Shown: positions 29,746-42,206, counted from the first letter of the stretch. The stretch: 64,000 bases of DNA from Ephemerocybe angulata (GCA_013368325.1 JAACJK010000165.1:806001-870000); one strand, 5' to 3'. Notes: generated from the sequence alone by a model not told the origin. Numbers and translations: made by a program.

Positions 29746-29978
29746 ACGGCGAAGCCTCGCAGCTTCGTCGTTGGGATGATTCATCCAATTTACTTGGATG
29801 AGCCATTCCCTTTGTTGCTCGTACATCCGAGAAGTGCTCGGATGGACTTCTAACGGTCCGTACTCGGGCAGTACGATCCCGTGGACTAGGGTAGTGTAGC
29901 TGGAATATTTGTATATAAGCTGTGTTTATTTACTATGAATCTACATCGTATTCACCCTCCCAAGTTGCATTTCCTACA
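29740..29978 (+). repeat. Putative 3' LTR of the copia element
   Basis: This begins TGTTGAAC directly after the purine run AAGGAGGAG (a likely polypurine tract) and ends ...CCTACA, matching the TG...CA rule. It holds a TATATAAG box at 29912-29919 and two short hairpins (CATCCAA/TTGGATG-like and ATCCGAG/CTCGGAT). The 5' partner LTR is absent from the window, so the right edge is inferred from the TG..CA convention only. Confidence 0.55.
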
Positions 29979-32900
29979 CCTACTTCCGGCCATCCGAAAC
30001 TGAATGAACTGTAGTGTGGACCCAGTGTATGTACCCCGACGATTTCCGAAGCACCGCGTAATTTACGCATTCAATCATTCTAAAAGCTTTCCGGGCGTTT
30101 AGACATCGCCGAATTGCGTGTTTCAGGTAAGCGTATGGGTTCCAGAAAGAACGGTGTAGTAATCCCGGGAGGTGGCACGATCGAGAGCCCCTATGCATGC
30201 ATTCCTGATGTCCACCAGCGCCAAAGGGTGCCCTTGATTAATCCTCAGGCGGCCTACAACGATTACACATCCTGTACTTAAAGCCGATGAATGGTAGGGG
30301 GTGATTGTACGTATGATTGACGCACCTTGCAATTCATGTTGGTCAACAAAGTCCCTCGGACTAATTCTAAGGTATCTAGAGCTGGCTTGAAAGTAAATTA
30401 TAGACCATAATTCCGGTACTTAATTTTCGGTATCGCGGGAAGGAGTGAGCGCCCCTGATAACAGCGTTCCAACTTCCGGAGATTTACCGCAGTGTTCCTT
30501 CCAAAATTCCAACTGTGAGAACATGCTGTTAGCTTTGCAGGTCCACCGAATCCACGGGGGTGAGCGCCTCTTCTTCCAAGCCGAAAACACCGTCAAACCA
30601 ACGCCGACTCCTTTCGCTACACAATCTGCAGGCCTTCTATGCTTGCTAATCCAATATTCTCGAAACTGAACACCAATTTCAGCGGCGCAATACACTTCCG
30701 CCGCAGCCCGACAAAACCCAGGAACCCGTCACAATACGCAGCGGGTCCCCTTGATGCCTCGGATAATTCGAGGCAGTCTATACCCAAATCCGGTTCGTAC
30801 ACATCAAAGCAACCGCACGCGATTGACGGATCCGAATTCGGGGCTACAGTGCACTGCGTCTTCCATCGTATGCAAGTATGCAGGTAGCACGCCGCCTCTG
30901 CGGCGTTCGTGGCAGGGTCATGGTGATACTTGGACAGAGGTTGCGTGAAACTGTACCCCCGAAGTTAACAGCCTTTGCCGGCAACCCTCTGGGAATCATC
31001 AGTACATACATACATACTGCAAGTTCATTCCGACGACGGAGTGCGTTGGGTTTGATGATCCCGAGGACGGGATTCCGATGCAGGTGTATACTATTCCCGC
31101 GTTGTGGCGTACATAGCATAAGATAGCATATAGGACCAATATAGGACGCGAGTGGAATTACGCAGAGCTAAGCGAGGGTGTGCTTCTGAGGCTTCTGAGG
31201 ACCCGCGATGATTGCGTTTCAGTCTGCATCGGGGGCTGTCTCGTTAAGCTGCAGAAGGCTGCAGATGTTCCATATGAGAACTTGTGCGCGTGCAAGTCGT
31301 CAACAAGTTGACGGAAGCTTCTTTTGTGACTGGCCCCAGCTGTGGCTTAGGCTCGCTTGAGATTCGTTCGCGGGTTTTAGAAGCCTCCGCGAAGTAATTT
31401 TGGCGAGGCAGGTGGCGCGCATCCTACGTGTTCGTATGTGAGATTCTCAAGAGCTCAGTTGTGCGCATCGTATACTTGTGTAGTTGACGTCTTGTGGGCT
31501 CTGTCCAGGGGACGTGTACGTTCTGATCCAAGAAAAAGCTATGGACGTACGTCCGCATATCCATCTTTTCGCCTGTCTTCGTGTGAGTCACCATCTGCTA
31601 TGCGCATAGGAGCCTGGAGGTGGCAGACTACTCTGGATACCGCTCATGCGTCGATGTTATTCACGTTGTCGAGGTCGCACCTCGAAAGAGACGCGAGAAA
31701 GCCTTTTCCCTCTTCGAGGTGCCGCTGACTGTGGAACTGTAGCTATATCACTGATTTCTATCGCAGTCGTTCTGATGCTGGACAAGGTTTAGAGAAGATG
31801 GCTGTCGGTTCAATAATGGCATTTTTGGGGTCTCCAATAGACTGGTGGAGCTTTAAGTAATAATGTACACAGGGTAATAGGATTTGTGATAAGATGAGTT
31901 AATGATGAATCGTCTAGTAAGGCGCTGTGAGATAGAAGATAGAGAAAAGACGAAGAAAGAAGAGTAGCCAACTATTGTACAATGTGGTGAGAGAGGAAGA
32001 ACAGGGGTCCAAATGAGATATACACCCAAAAGTCCGAGTTGAGATTCAAATCAAAAATAAACGAAGTAGCTAACGAAAAGAACACGACGAAAGAGGTGAA
32101 AAAACGAAGCGAAAGGAATGTTCCCGGCCCAAGAAAGCTGTAAAATCACGAAAAGTCATCAAAATAATCGAGACATACGACCGCACCGCGTCCACCGACC
32201 CCCGGTTGCCCTCCCAACCAACAGACGCCCATGACGAATTGTGATGGAGTAGTATGTCGAGTGATAAGATATGTATGCATTCCAACCATCCGTCCATCTC
32301 TCAGGGAGGCGAGCAGGCCCGGGAAGTCCACCACCGAGCGCTTGTATGAAGCTTCGCTCCGCAGATTGAATAGGTGTACACATACTTGCGATGATTTAGT
32401 CGTTCGGTGTCATGCAGGCTCCTCGTCGCTGAGCAACAACATCATCATATCATCAGCCCAGCACGGTATCCTTTCCTGCCATGCCCAAAGCATGAACACC
32501 ACCTATCACGCAGAATTTGGCAGGCAGGGGCCGACCACATGGAGACTGGAGTGATCGCCCATTCACATGCGGGTCGGAAAATGGCGCACAAGGAATCAGG
32601 ATGGTTGGCTGGTAGGATGCTTTTTGGGAGGGGGATACCCACACGCGAAGCTGATGTAGAGGAAGATTCGTGTCGCCTTCGTTCTCGTTTAATGAGAACA
32701 TGTTGAGAACGACGTCGCTTCAGACCCTCGCCGGGATCTGGATAGATAAGGTGTCCACTGGTGTCCATGTCGTTGCTGGAAGAACTGAGATTGCGCTCGG
32801 GGGCGGCTGCGCGCAGCCACCAGGCCGCACTTCGCCCTGAAGCCCGCATGCATGTCGCTCGGGCATCGGTCAGGGACACGGTCCTTCCGACTGAAGCACG

Positions 32901-33318
32901 GGCGCCCCCTTCAGGTTCCCGGTTCCCCATCCTTCGACCAGTCCGTAGAGGGCCCATGACACTTCGGGCGAACTTGCAGGGCCGATTGAATGTGAAGCTG
33001 CTAATGTGATACTGATGATGATTGCGTTTATGAATGGCCGCTGAATAGACCCCTTCCGAGCTCATGCCTCTTCCAGGAAGGAACCTAAGGCCCTAAAGGG
33101 CGGGGGTCTTGGCCGCAGTGATACGGGTAGCACGAGTGTGTGGGTGGTATGGCGAGCACGCGCCGATGCTGCTGCCGGAGGAGGTATAACGTGTGTGGGT
33201 GAATATGATACAGATTGAGTAAAAGCCCATGGAGGGAATCGAATGAGTTGAGACAGGCGAACCCGCATCGCCGGTCCTTGATATGTCGTTGAAGGCGTAG
33301 GGTGCTGAGCTGGGACCG
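29979..33318. other. Long gene-poor stretch after the copia element
   Basis: I see no supported gene here. Short open frames exist on both strands (for example 30420-30695 and 32445-33065 on the minus strand), but none shows a domain, consistent splicing or a conserved motif. Part of 32000-33300 may be 3' UTR or downstream sequence of the phosphatase gene. Confidence 0.4.
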
Positions 33319-34032
33319 TTACATCGTCACAGGGGCGGAGAACGGCGGCAACGCAGGCGTCGGACACACCCTCCCAAGACTATCCCTCGCATACTCATGC
33401 AACTGCTGCACAAACCCAAAGTTCGGCTCCGCGATCCTCCTCTTGCTCTTAATGTACCCCACCGCCTCCGTCGGGCCCCAGCCGTACTGCGCCATCAAGT
33501 ACGCCGCGACGACGCTCACACTCCTACTGATGCCCTCGCCGCAATGCACGAGCACGCGCGCGTCGGGCGAGGCGGCGAGCGCGTCGCGGATGAACGCCGT
33601 CGTCGCCGGCAGGTGCGCCGCGAGCTCCGCGAACGGCAGGTCGTCGACGCGGATCTGCAGCCGCACGGGCTGCCGCGGGAGCAGCGAGGGCGGGGGGCAG
33701 AAGATCGTGTCCGGGAGCGTGCTCAGGACGTGCGTTATCCTATAACTCGAGAGCAAGGCGGGGTTCTCTGCGAACGCGAGGTCCGAGATGTACACGCGCG
33801 GCACGATCTCGGAGACGTTGCGCGCGTTCGCGACGTTGGGCGTGGGGGAGAAGGGGTTGGCGCTGGGCGGGTTGGTGCTGAGGGAGGGGAGGGCGGAGGT
33901 GAGCGTCATGAGGGGCCATGTGTTTTGGTGGTGCGGGGTGCGCGAGGCGCGGGGGACGTGTGCGGGGTAGCCGCCGTTTGAACTTGAAGCATGCTGTTGA
34001 GGCTGCGACCGGGGGTAGGAGGGTGCGGCCAT
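33319..34032 (-). CDS. Dual-specificity protein phosphatase
   Basis: An intronless gene of 237 aa. Residues 1-70 are Ser/Pro-rich and probably disordered. The phosphatase fold starts near VPRVYISDL. The general-acid aspartates lie at 130-131 (RVDD), and the P-loop is VHCGEGISRS with H163, C164 and R170 (H-C-x5-R). After it come the usual SVVAAYLM and KSKRRIAEPNFGF helix segments. It should dephosphorylate Ser/Thr and Tyr residues, for example on MAP kinases; the exact target cannot be read from the sequence. The size and single catalytic domain match small DUSPs. The antisense 194-aa frame over it is a GC-rich shadow. Confidence 0.85.
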   Translation of the reverse strand: MAAPSYPRSQPQQHASSSNGGYPAHVPRASRTPHHQNTWPLMTLTSALPSLSTNPPSANPFSPTPNVANARNVSEIVPRVYISDLAFAENPALLSSYRITHVLSTLPDTIFCPPPSLLPRQPVRLQIRVDDLPFAELAAHLPATTAFIRDALAASPDARVLVHCGEGISRSVSVVAAYLMAQYGWGPTEAVGYIKSKRRIAEPNFGFVQQLHEYARDSLGRVCPTPALPPFSAPVTM

Positions 34033-36689
34033 GGAGTGGGAGTGCGAGCAGGATGGCTGGGGTTGTTGGTGGTGGAGGGAGGAGGAGGCCGATGAGAAGC
34101 TGGCAAAGGATGGAGTGGGCTATAATAACAGGATGGAATAGCAAATGGCGGTGTGAGTGATCTATAACTCTATAACTGATTCATAACGGAATCCAAGAAG
34201 GGGGTTGACGCGAAGAGGTGACGGAAGGGTTTGGGATTTTTGTACACTCGCGCGAGAACCCGTCAGATCGGGGTGGCGACACAAGCGAGATGGAAGTATG
34301 TATGTTTTGCTGGACGCCAGTCAAGATGACTGAATGCGTCTCGCCGCAGGACTGCAAATCAGCACTCTGCTCCGTCCGTCGTTCTCGTGGCCGACGCGGC
34401 ACGGAAGGCGAGTGCGGGGTGGATGGGCAACGGGATCGGAATGACAGATGCAAGCAAAAGCAGACAGACAGCCAGACAATGCAAAGTGGGCGGGCGGATG
34501 TCAAGGGGGAAAGGACAAGAAGGACTGACATACCATTATAGCAATCTTAACACAGCTCATAGATATGATGCCGGAGATTCCGTTACGCAGTCAGCCGTAC
34601 GTGTAGTAGTTGAAGGCAGAAGCCAAGTGCTCTCCCGAGTCGTTCCTCTTCGCTCGGAATAGGAAAGATTAGAAAAACCCGCGAAGCTGGCTGAGAGGAG
34701 AAGGAGGAGGCAGAAGAACAGGGCGAATCAACAGCGGATAATTAGCTCTTAACGTCTCTTGATGATGATGATGATGATATGCACGTACCCAGGAATGGAT
34801 AGGTATTAAGTAGGGACGTGGACCTGTTCCGGTAATCTAGCCCAGGGGAGCAGGGACAATGGGGGAATGGAGATATCGAGCGGGCTGCGATACCACGAGA
34901 TTCTCGGACTACGAGACGCCCAGTTAGAGCCAGTTAGGTGTGGAAGAGGCGGCCGAGCTCTATGAATACAGATGGAGGCAAAACAGGAAAGGAACTGTGC
35001 GTCTCCGGGCTAGGTGGTCGAGTGTTTGTTTCCGTATGTATGGGGCGACGCCTTGATAGATCTCTTGATACGCCTGCTGATGGGGGTGTCTGATGCAGTG
35101 GGCAAATGGAGCGCGATCAGGAACGAGGGAGTGGATAAAGATCAGTCTGCAGATGCCAGGTGGATTGGTGGTGGACGTGAACGGCAGCCTCTGAGAAAAG
35201 GAAAGTTTTCCAGTCCTAGCGGCACGCCTATATCCTTTTTTCGTTGATCAAGCCGCGTTGAACCCAGACGCGGGTGACAATGTCGTCTGTCGCAAGGCGA
35301 TGGCGGCTGTTTCAATTAGGCTTGTCCGGCCTGCCCAGGGGGAGTGGGACTCGACTTGTCGCAGGTAGCAATTAAAGTCGCAGCCAGGAGTCCGTCAAAA
35401 GCCAGACTCAAGTCCGTCCTTCCGCCTTGTCGCCTAGGAGGTTGTTGACCGAGAGATGGGGGGTGGGCTGAGACGCAGATGCCCTCGGACCCTTGAAGCC
35501 CTGCGCTTATAAGAGTTTCCACGTTTCAAAACCAGCCAGCCATTACCCGGTCGGTTGAGAGCATGCCGCAGCGACTCGTCCGTTCCGTTTCGTGCCACAT
35601 ACCTGCACCGGAATCTACAGATTCCATCGATTCCGCGGCTTCGCAGCGAGGGCCCCATACCATAATACCATACCAAGCTGAATACAAAGCACACACCCTG
35701 ATTCATCATCCCGGGGGCGAAGGAAAAGCGCAGTCCAGCCTTATCCTATCCATAACAGCCCAGAACCAGCACATGACAGACCTGACGGACGAAAAAGCAG
35801 TGCGAAAATTGAGGGAGACCGGGAATCGGAAGGCCAGGATGGCGGACGACAAACAAGGACGAGCTTCTGAGCCGAGCTCTGCCCTTACCCAATCACGAAT
35901 GCCATGCATGATGCTCCAGCAGCTGATCGCATCGACCCCAGCCTCGAGCCCCCTCAATTCGTGCATACAAAACCGATGCTGTGCGGTGTGCTGCCCTCTT
36001 CTTCGGTGTTTCTTCATAGTACAGCCATGTCGCATTTAGACCGTGTATACCCACCGGGAACGACTTTCGTCGATCTTCCGGTTCGTCTGTCGTCATTCCA
36101 ATGTCGATGGCTTCGGACAAATCCAAGGACTCGACCTGTGCATTTTCAATAGCTCTATGACGTCCTCCAGTCCAGGGATATCATCTTGATTTCCGTGTTC
36201 TCGGGGAGGCGCATTGCGAGGAAGGGGTGGAAGCAGAAGTTCTCTAACGCATCCCAAAACACAATTAATTGACTCTCAGCTGAAACAGGTTGCCACTTCT
36301 TCGCCCGCATGCAGCGACGTGCTGCCACAAGCAGGCTGCCAACGGCCCTGCACCTCACGTCACGGTGCCTTCTCTTCTCTCTTGTTCGCAATATGGTAGG
36401 ATATGGTCAGAGAAAGGAATACATTTCAAATCCGGCATATCTCATACACACTTCCTACATTCTACAAGAAAATTATTCGAAGAAAAAGAGCATAGAGGAA
36501 CTATTGATAAGACAAGCTGCCACTTTTGGGAATGACGTACAGTACGAGCGGGACAGGGTGAGGTGAGTGGAAAGAGTCATTATCGGCCGGATCGTGATTC
36601 ATGAGTCGGAGGTCGAAGTGGAACGAAGATATGGGATCATGAAGAGGGTGGGTACATGAGTACATCATAAACGAGCATGAGTATAGCGT
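34033..36689. other. Gene-poor stretch between phosphatase and eIF4A
   Basis: I find no supported gene. A short GAT microsatellite lies at about 34760-34778. The remaining open frames are short and lack recognisable motifs. The phosphatase promoter must lie just above 34032 and the eIF4A 3' UTR below 36690. Confidence 0.4.
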
Positions 36690-37208
36690 TTAGATAAGAT
36701 CACTATCAGGGGACGCTCATTAGCCACCATTCTTCATTAAAACGGAGATTGGGAATAAACTTACGCGACGTTGAGGGGCATCTCGTCGATCTGGGTGTTG
36801 TAGAACTGCTCGATGTCGCGGAGCATACGGACGTCCTCAGTGGTGACGAAGTTGATGGCAACACCCTTACGACCGAAACGACCGCCACGACCGATACGAT
36901 GGATGTAGTTTTCACGGTTGGTGGGGAGATCGTAGTTGATGACCAGGGAAACCTGCTGGACATCGATACCACGGGCGAGCAAGTCGGTGGTGATCAAGAC
37001 ACGGGAAGATCCAGAGCGGAACTCCTTCATGAGGACCTCACGCTGCTTCTGCTCCATATCTCCGTGCTGTACACACGAGCGAAGGAATCATTGATCAGCT
37101 AATCAATCGTAATGGACAAGCGCACGTAATAGCACATACCATGGCAGAGACGGTGAACTCGCGGGCGTGCATCTTCTCGGTGAGCCAGTCGACCTTCCGC
37201 CTGGTGTT

Positions 37209-37247
<39 letters not shown>

Positions 37248-38320
37248 GAGATCGCACAGGGTGTCGAGCTTCCACTCCTCCTTCTCGACGGCGATGTAGA
37301 ACTGCTTGATACCCTCGAGGGTAAGCTCATCCCTCTTGACAAGGATACGGACGGGCTCGCGCATGAATTTCTTCGTGACCTCCAAGACCTCGGCGGGCAT
37401 GGTGGCGGAGAGGAGGACGACCTGGGTATCCTGGGGCAAAAGCTGGAAGACTGGAAGTCGAAAGAAGCAAGCAACATCGGTCAGCCATCGACCGCACTCG
37501 CACGACAAACGGCAACGACGCACCCTCGTAGATCTGGTCCTTGAAACCACGGGACAACATCTCATCGGCCTCATCCAGACAGAAGATCTTGATGTGGTCG
37601 GTGCGGAAGGCCCGGCGGTTGATCATGTCGAAGACACGGCCGGGGGTACCGACGACGACGTGGACGCCCTCCTGGAGCTTGGCCATGTCCTCACGGACGT
37701 TGGTGCCGCCGACGCAGGCGTGGCACTCGATGTTCATGTAATCGCCGAGGGCGATGACGACCTTTTGGATTTGCTGGGCGAGCTCACGGGTGGGGGCGAG
37801 GATGAGGGCCTGGGTGCCCTTGATGGACATGTCGAGCTGCGGGGGAGGGCTTTCAGCGATGCTCGGGGAACCTCGACGACGATGCACTCACCTGCTGGAG
37901 GATGGAGATGGAGAAGGTAGCGGTCTTGCCAGTTCCAGACTGGGCTTGGGCAATAACGTCATGGCCCTTCACGACGGGGACGATGGCGCGCTGCTGGATG
38001 GCGGAGGGGCGCTCGAAACTGTGTGTCGTGAGCCTCGCCGACACATACTAGATCAGGGAGGGAGTAGACGTACCCATAGGCGTAGATACCACGGAGGAGC
38101 TCAGGCTTCAGTTCCATGTTATCGAAGCTGTGGGGCCATCAATACGGTGTCGCAGTGCATCGGGCGCACATCGAGCTTACTTGTCGACAACCTGGTCCCA
38201 GTTGGACTCGATCTCCTCGACCGGGACATCTTGAAGCGAATCTTCTCTGTATACGTCGAAAAAGGGCCTGATCAGCCGGGCGCTGGGTCGGGCAGGAGAG
38301 ACAGACACCTACGCGGACAT
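36690..38320 (-). CDS. TIF1: ATP-dependent RNA helicase eIF4A
   Basis: Eight exons: 38313-38320, 38181-38246, 38074-38127, 37892-38018, 37524-37836, 37140-37450, 36765-37066 and 36690-36702. All junctions are in phase and give 397 aa (MSAEDSLQDV ... NVADLI), the normal eIF4A length. DEAD-box motifs are complete: GTGKT 71-75, PTRELA 100-105, DEAD 173-176, SAT 204-206, ARGID 324-328 and HRIGR 349-353. It unwinds mRNA 5' leaders as part of the cap-binding eIF4F complex in the cytoplasm. The first exon has only 8 nt of coding sequence and the last only 13, so simple ORF calls truncate both ends. Strongly conserved; a housekeeping gene. Confidence 0.97.
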
Positions 38321-38512
38321 AAGTTTTAGGGTGTTCTGATTCCAAGTGCCGACTGCTGAGCGTCGACGAGGCTTGGAAAAAGGTGGTTTTCTCGTATAAA
38401 ACGGGGTCGAGTTGCTGTTAGATCGATATCGACCTAAAGTGTGTGGGCTGAAAGCTTGAAGGCGGCTGATCACGAAACGAATTTTTCGCCTGCCTTTCGG
38501 CATCCCCCGGCC

Positions 38513-38520
38513 ATTTTATA
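38513..38520 (-). promoter_or_regulatory. TATA box of the eIF4A gene
   Basis: TATAAAAT on the minus strand, about 195 bp upstream of the start codon, within GAGTTATAAAATGGCC. The distance leaves room for a long 5' leader. Confidence 0.5.
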
Positions 38521-39475
38521 ACTCAGCCAGACCCGCCGGTGCCGCGCCCCTGCTCCTTAACTCATACCGACTCGGTCCCGGCAGTAAACACACCACTTGG
38601 CTTTCAAATCGCTGCGGAAGCGACTCTACATTTCTTTGGTGGTGATAAAGGCGTGAACTCCCGTAAATTGACTCACGAACAAGGCATTTGGTGCCATCAC
38701 TGCGAATGCGGGCGGACGACGAACAGCCTCACCAACAACGAAGGGCTCCTGGACATCGCAATGGTCCACTGACGATCCTCGGTCGCATTTCTCTGAGTCT
38801 CCGCAGTCCCAACTTCCAGTGATCACCGACATAGCCAGAGATTGAGCTCAGGGAGATCTGGCGTTTTCATTTCAGGCCACCCTCCCGATTATTGCCCCTG
38901 CCAATCATCCGCCGGCGGGCACGGGTGAACGATGATTATCGCGTTGAACTAACAAAGACGCCGGGCGATGCTAATGACGAACTCCACGAAGCCGTAGGTA
39001 CGCATCAGGCGTGGACGTGGTGTTGGTCAGGATGATTCATGGGTGAAGGGGAACGCGGGAGTGCTTGTTGCGATTCGCGAATGCCGGTACCACCACAAGA
39101 ATGTAGCTATGACATATCCACACGAAGGCTTCAAGTTTGGCTTGATAAGATAAGTATCCAATTCACCGAGTTTTCACCATGGCAGTGGTCGGTGAAATCG
39201 TATTGAGTCTGCAAAGCTACTCCAAGGAGTACAGCAATTCGGTAGCGCTGATCCTCATATGGGGCACTTACTATAATTCTGTACCATCCGTTATTCTTGG
39301 GTTATTGCGGAGGTTTCACAACAACCCCGACAAAGGCGTTCCTCGGTGCCGCTCAATCTATCTTAACTGCGATGTCTAAGCCACCGTTCAGTATGCCACC
39401 CTCTACGCTGATTAACCCCGCAAGGGTGGCGTCACATTAATCGGGACGAGAACACCATAATGCCGATACTTACTT

Positions 39476-39800
39476 AGCCCTCGCAAACCTCGGGCAGAAC
39501 AGAATGTAAGATGGAGACGGCGTTTCCAGCGGGAGAACATGAGGAATTGAAGCGGACATCGCTTTGATACTCCAGCCTCGACCTCGCAGTGTGGCGAACT
39601 TGTATCAGATGTTACGAGAATAGTTCTGAGGAGGTCACCGCCATTATCGCATCTAATCTCTGCCTTATTGTAGACCTCCGTCTGTTGAAGCGCTGAGACC
39701 ATCTCCAATACCGTGTTCCAGAAGTGCATCTCGTGAAACGACCAAGCCTGGCACACGGCCCGCGCTAATATGGGAAGCGCCCATCCGCAACGCCATCAAT
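39476..39800. repeat. Diverged direct repeat, left copy
   Basis: About 325 bp matching 41241-41571 in the same orientation. Shared blocks include GCCATTATCGCATCTAAT, CTCCGTCTGTTGAAGCGCTG and the end GCGCCATCAAT or ACGCCATCAAT. Differences and small indels are spread throughout, so it is old. Nature unknown; no terminal inverted repeats or target duplication are obvious. Confidence 0.75.
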
Positions 39801-39994
39801 AGGAAGTATGCCACCTCTAGGACGCTCAAGTGTGCCGTCACACGAAAGGGGGTCTTGGAGCTACAAGGTTATGAATGCAGACTGTATTTATTAAAAAACC
39901 CGATTATAATAAGGTAATAAGGTAGAGAGATGAATGGATCAATCTAAATGCCAATTCAGTCGGAAGGAAGGAACAGCGATTGACTGGGAGCGCT

Positions 39995-40747
39995 CTAATT
40001 AAGGTCCCATCGAGGTGCGTCCTCGTAAACGTAGGATACTTCGAGGTTCCAGAACCATCCGTCGAAGAAGATGTTGCGCAGTCGGATTTGGTCGTAGGTG
40101 ACATACCCGGGCCCGAGTCGAATGCCTGGCGCCCTGAAATGTTGGTGGTGCTAGGGTGCGACTTGGTCAGCAAAAGCAAAGCAAAAGCTGAATCACTAGT
40201 ATATGAGCAGAAAGCTAGGTACATACCTCGTCGTAGAATGTCTTGAAGATAGTAGCCACCTGTCGCGCCAGGTCGCCAATAGTTGTATCCAAGCGAATAT
40301 TCTTATAGTAGCCCAAGTGCTGATACCCAGGCCACTGAAGACTCTCGTTAGCATTCGCAGTACAGGAGAAATTCAAATTAGGAACTTGAAACTCACAGTG
40401 ATAGAAACCTGAGCTCTCGGCCCCCTCGCCAATATATCCTCGCTTAGCAGGGTGCTCATGGGCGTGTGGCGCAGCTCGACGCCTTCCCCGCCATACTCGC
40501 ACTCCGTGAAGGCCACGCCGACGGTGCCCCGGGGCGCGGTGCCCGTGACACTCTCCTTGGTATGGAAGTAGACAGCAAAGATGTTGCTGGTAGGCCCAGC
40601 GCGATTGCCCGCGATGGCGGTACGCATACCCGTGTGCCAGTGGTCCCTTGGCAGACCCATGGCGTGGTAGTCGACGGCGTTGCGCCGTTCGAGGATGGGA
40701 CCGTGAGGATCCTGAGGGTAGTAAACTGGTTGAGTGTTGAAGCTCAT
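39995..40747 (-). CDS. Unknown 204-aa protein, three exons
   Basis: Exons 40397-40747, 40227-40334 and 39995-40150, with introns of 62 and 76 nt, all in phase 0. The chosen start is the Met of MSFNTQPVYY; an in-frame Met lies 12 codons upstream. The protein is rich in aromatic residues, with no signal peptide, membrane segment or cysteine motif. Visible stretches are GPTSNIFAVYFHT, GVAFTECEYGGEGVEL, WPGYQHLGYYKNI and a Trp/Tyr-rich end FFDGWFWNLEVSYVY. I do not recognise the family. Consistent splicing argues it is real. The two copies of a diverged repeat flank it. Confidence 0.65.
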
Positions 40748-41240
40748 TGAGACGTAAGTAGAAGACTTGGGATTTGGTAACACAGGAGAGTGGGGTGGGT
40801 GTAGATAGCTTGTGAAATGGGAGATGTCTGGAGCAGACTGGTGAAGAGAGAAGCTGAGTATGCCTCTGGTTAAATACCTGCCGGTGGTTCATCTATGTCG
40901 CATTGAGGGCTCATGCAGGAGGCACCAAGCAACTCGAGACCAGGCTTTTTTGCAGAGAATGGCAACACGGCAGCGACAATGATGAACCTGTCGCATGCCT
41001 TGTAGAAGCCAGGGCTTTGACCTGACAATGGTTGACCCGCCTGTTACCTTGAAAGGCATCGCGATCGCTTAATTTGATCATTACGTTCGTGTCGAAACAA
41101 AGCACACGTGGAAAGGTCGAGCAAAGCAGGTCAATTTTTAGCGCCGAGAAGGACTATCTTGCTTTGCCCTGACGGGAGCCCGGCGGTTTTACCAATTGTG
41201 GCTGAGAATACAGGAATGGTCAACCTTGGACTAAGCGCCC

Positions 41241-41571
41241 AAAGCTCGCGAACCTCAGGCAGAATAGAATGAAGAGACAGAGACGGGGTTTCCGGCGGGA
41301 GAACATGAGGAAAGCTGACCTCGCATTGACACTCCAGCGTCGACCACGCAGAGAGGCGGTTGAATGTATATCAGATGTTAGAATAGTTTTGAGGAGGTCG
41401 CCGCCATTATCGCATCTAATATCTGCCTTATTGTAGAGCTCCGTCTGTTGAAGCGCTGAAGCCATCTCCAATGCCGCCTGTCAGGACGTGCATTTCGTGA
41501 AACTCGACCAAGCCCGGCCCGGCACGTGGCCCGCGCTAATCTAGGAAGCGCCCGTCCGCAGCGCCATCAAT
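41241..41571. repeat. Diverged direct repeat, right copy
   Basis: Partner of 39476-39800, same orientation, about 1.77 kb away and on the other side of the 204-aa gene. The pair could mark a local duplication or two copies of an old transposon fragment. Confidence 0.75.
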
Positions 41572-41678
41572 GCTCTCCCTCTTGTTGCGCGCCCGGTCCT
41601 GTGAAGCGCAAGATAGCCCAATTCTGCAAGAGCTACTGATCGAAAGTCCTGTATGAGGGCATGGACAGTTCTCGGCTT

Positions 41679-42206
41679 GATCGGTAGACTCGCTAGCGGT
41701 GATCTGTGGCAGGTAAACGCTTCTAGCTTTGGCTAGTTGGGATATTGTGCTGCTTCTGAGTCGATTTCTAATGGACTCGATCCTTTCTAGGTACATTCTG
41801 TTAAGAAATAACGTAGATACGAGGGCGGAGGTATCCTCCAGTGCCTAGCAGTTTCTGATATTTACCTCCCCGTGTTTAATTTAGAAATCTCTCAGAGTCT
41901 CCAGGACGAGGAACCAAAATTTGGCTGATGACCATCTTCCGGGTCGGCAGTCGGGTCCATGGTTTCTGTTTCCGTTCAATTTCAAATGGACTAGAACTTG
42001 TTTTTGGGTGCGTTTTGTTAAGAAAGACCATAGATGCGAGGACGACGGTGTCTTCCCATGCCAAAGCACTTTCTGATATTCACCAGCCTTGTACAAATAA
42101 GTCTCTGAAGGACGTAATCTGGGACACCCGCTGCCATCCAAACAACCGATCTTAAGGATGATCGGTAGTAGCCTCTTTATCGGTGATATGTGGTACTAGG
42201 TAAACG
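41679..42206. repeat. Two short modules each present twice, degenerate
   Basis: Module X (GATCGGTAG ... GGTAAACG) occurs at 41679-41719 and 42160-42206. Module Y (ATTTC.AATGGACT ... TTCTGATAT.TACC) occurs at 41763-41867 and 41979-42083. The order X-Y-Y-X suggests an old duplication with rearrangement. No coding potential is clear. Confidence 0.55.

Larger units (their letters stand above)
3149..29978 (+). mobile_element. Ty1/copia retrotransposon, 5'-truncated, split by nested gypsy elements
   Basis: Gag, protease, integrase, reverse transcriptase and RNase H of a copia element lie on the + strand in two blocks, 3149-6244 and 28493-29745. They are followed by a putative 3' LTR at 29740-29978. 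No matching 5' LTR is visible upstream of gag, and gag seems to lack its N terminus, so the 5' end is missing. The two blocks join exactly once gypsy element G1 and one copy of its GCGT target duplication are removed: LDVKSA continues as YLNGHLDEE. Frameshifts near 4540, 28857 and 29360 make it a decayed copy and the oldest layer of the nest. Confidence 0.9.
38321..39994. other. Intergenic stretch with a repeat copy
   Basis: Upstream of eIF4A I see no supported gene. The region includes the left copy of a diverged repeat (39476-39800). Confidence 0.45.

Noticed and set aside
30420..31126. Several short open frames on both strands
   Set aside because: No domain, no codon pattern and no consistent introns; chance frames in gene-poor DNA.
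33397..33981. A 194-codon open frame on the + strand
   Set aside because: Exact antisense of the dual-specificity phosphatase; its Arg/Val/Gly-rich content has no motif.
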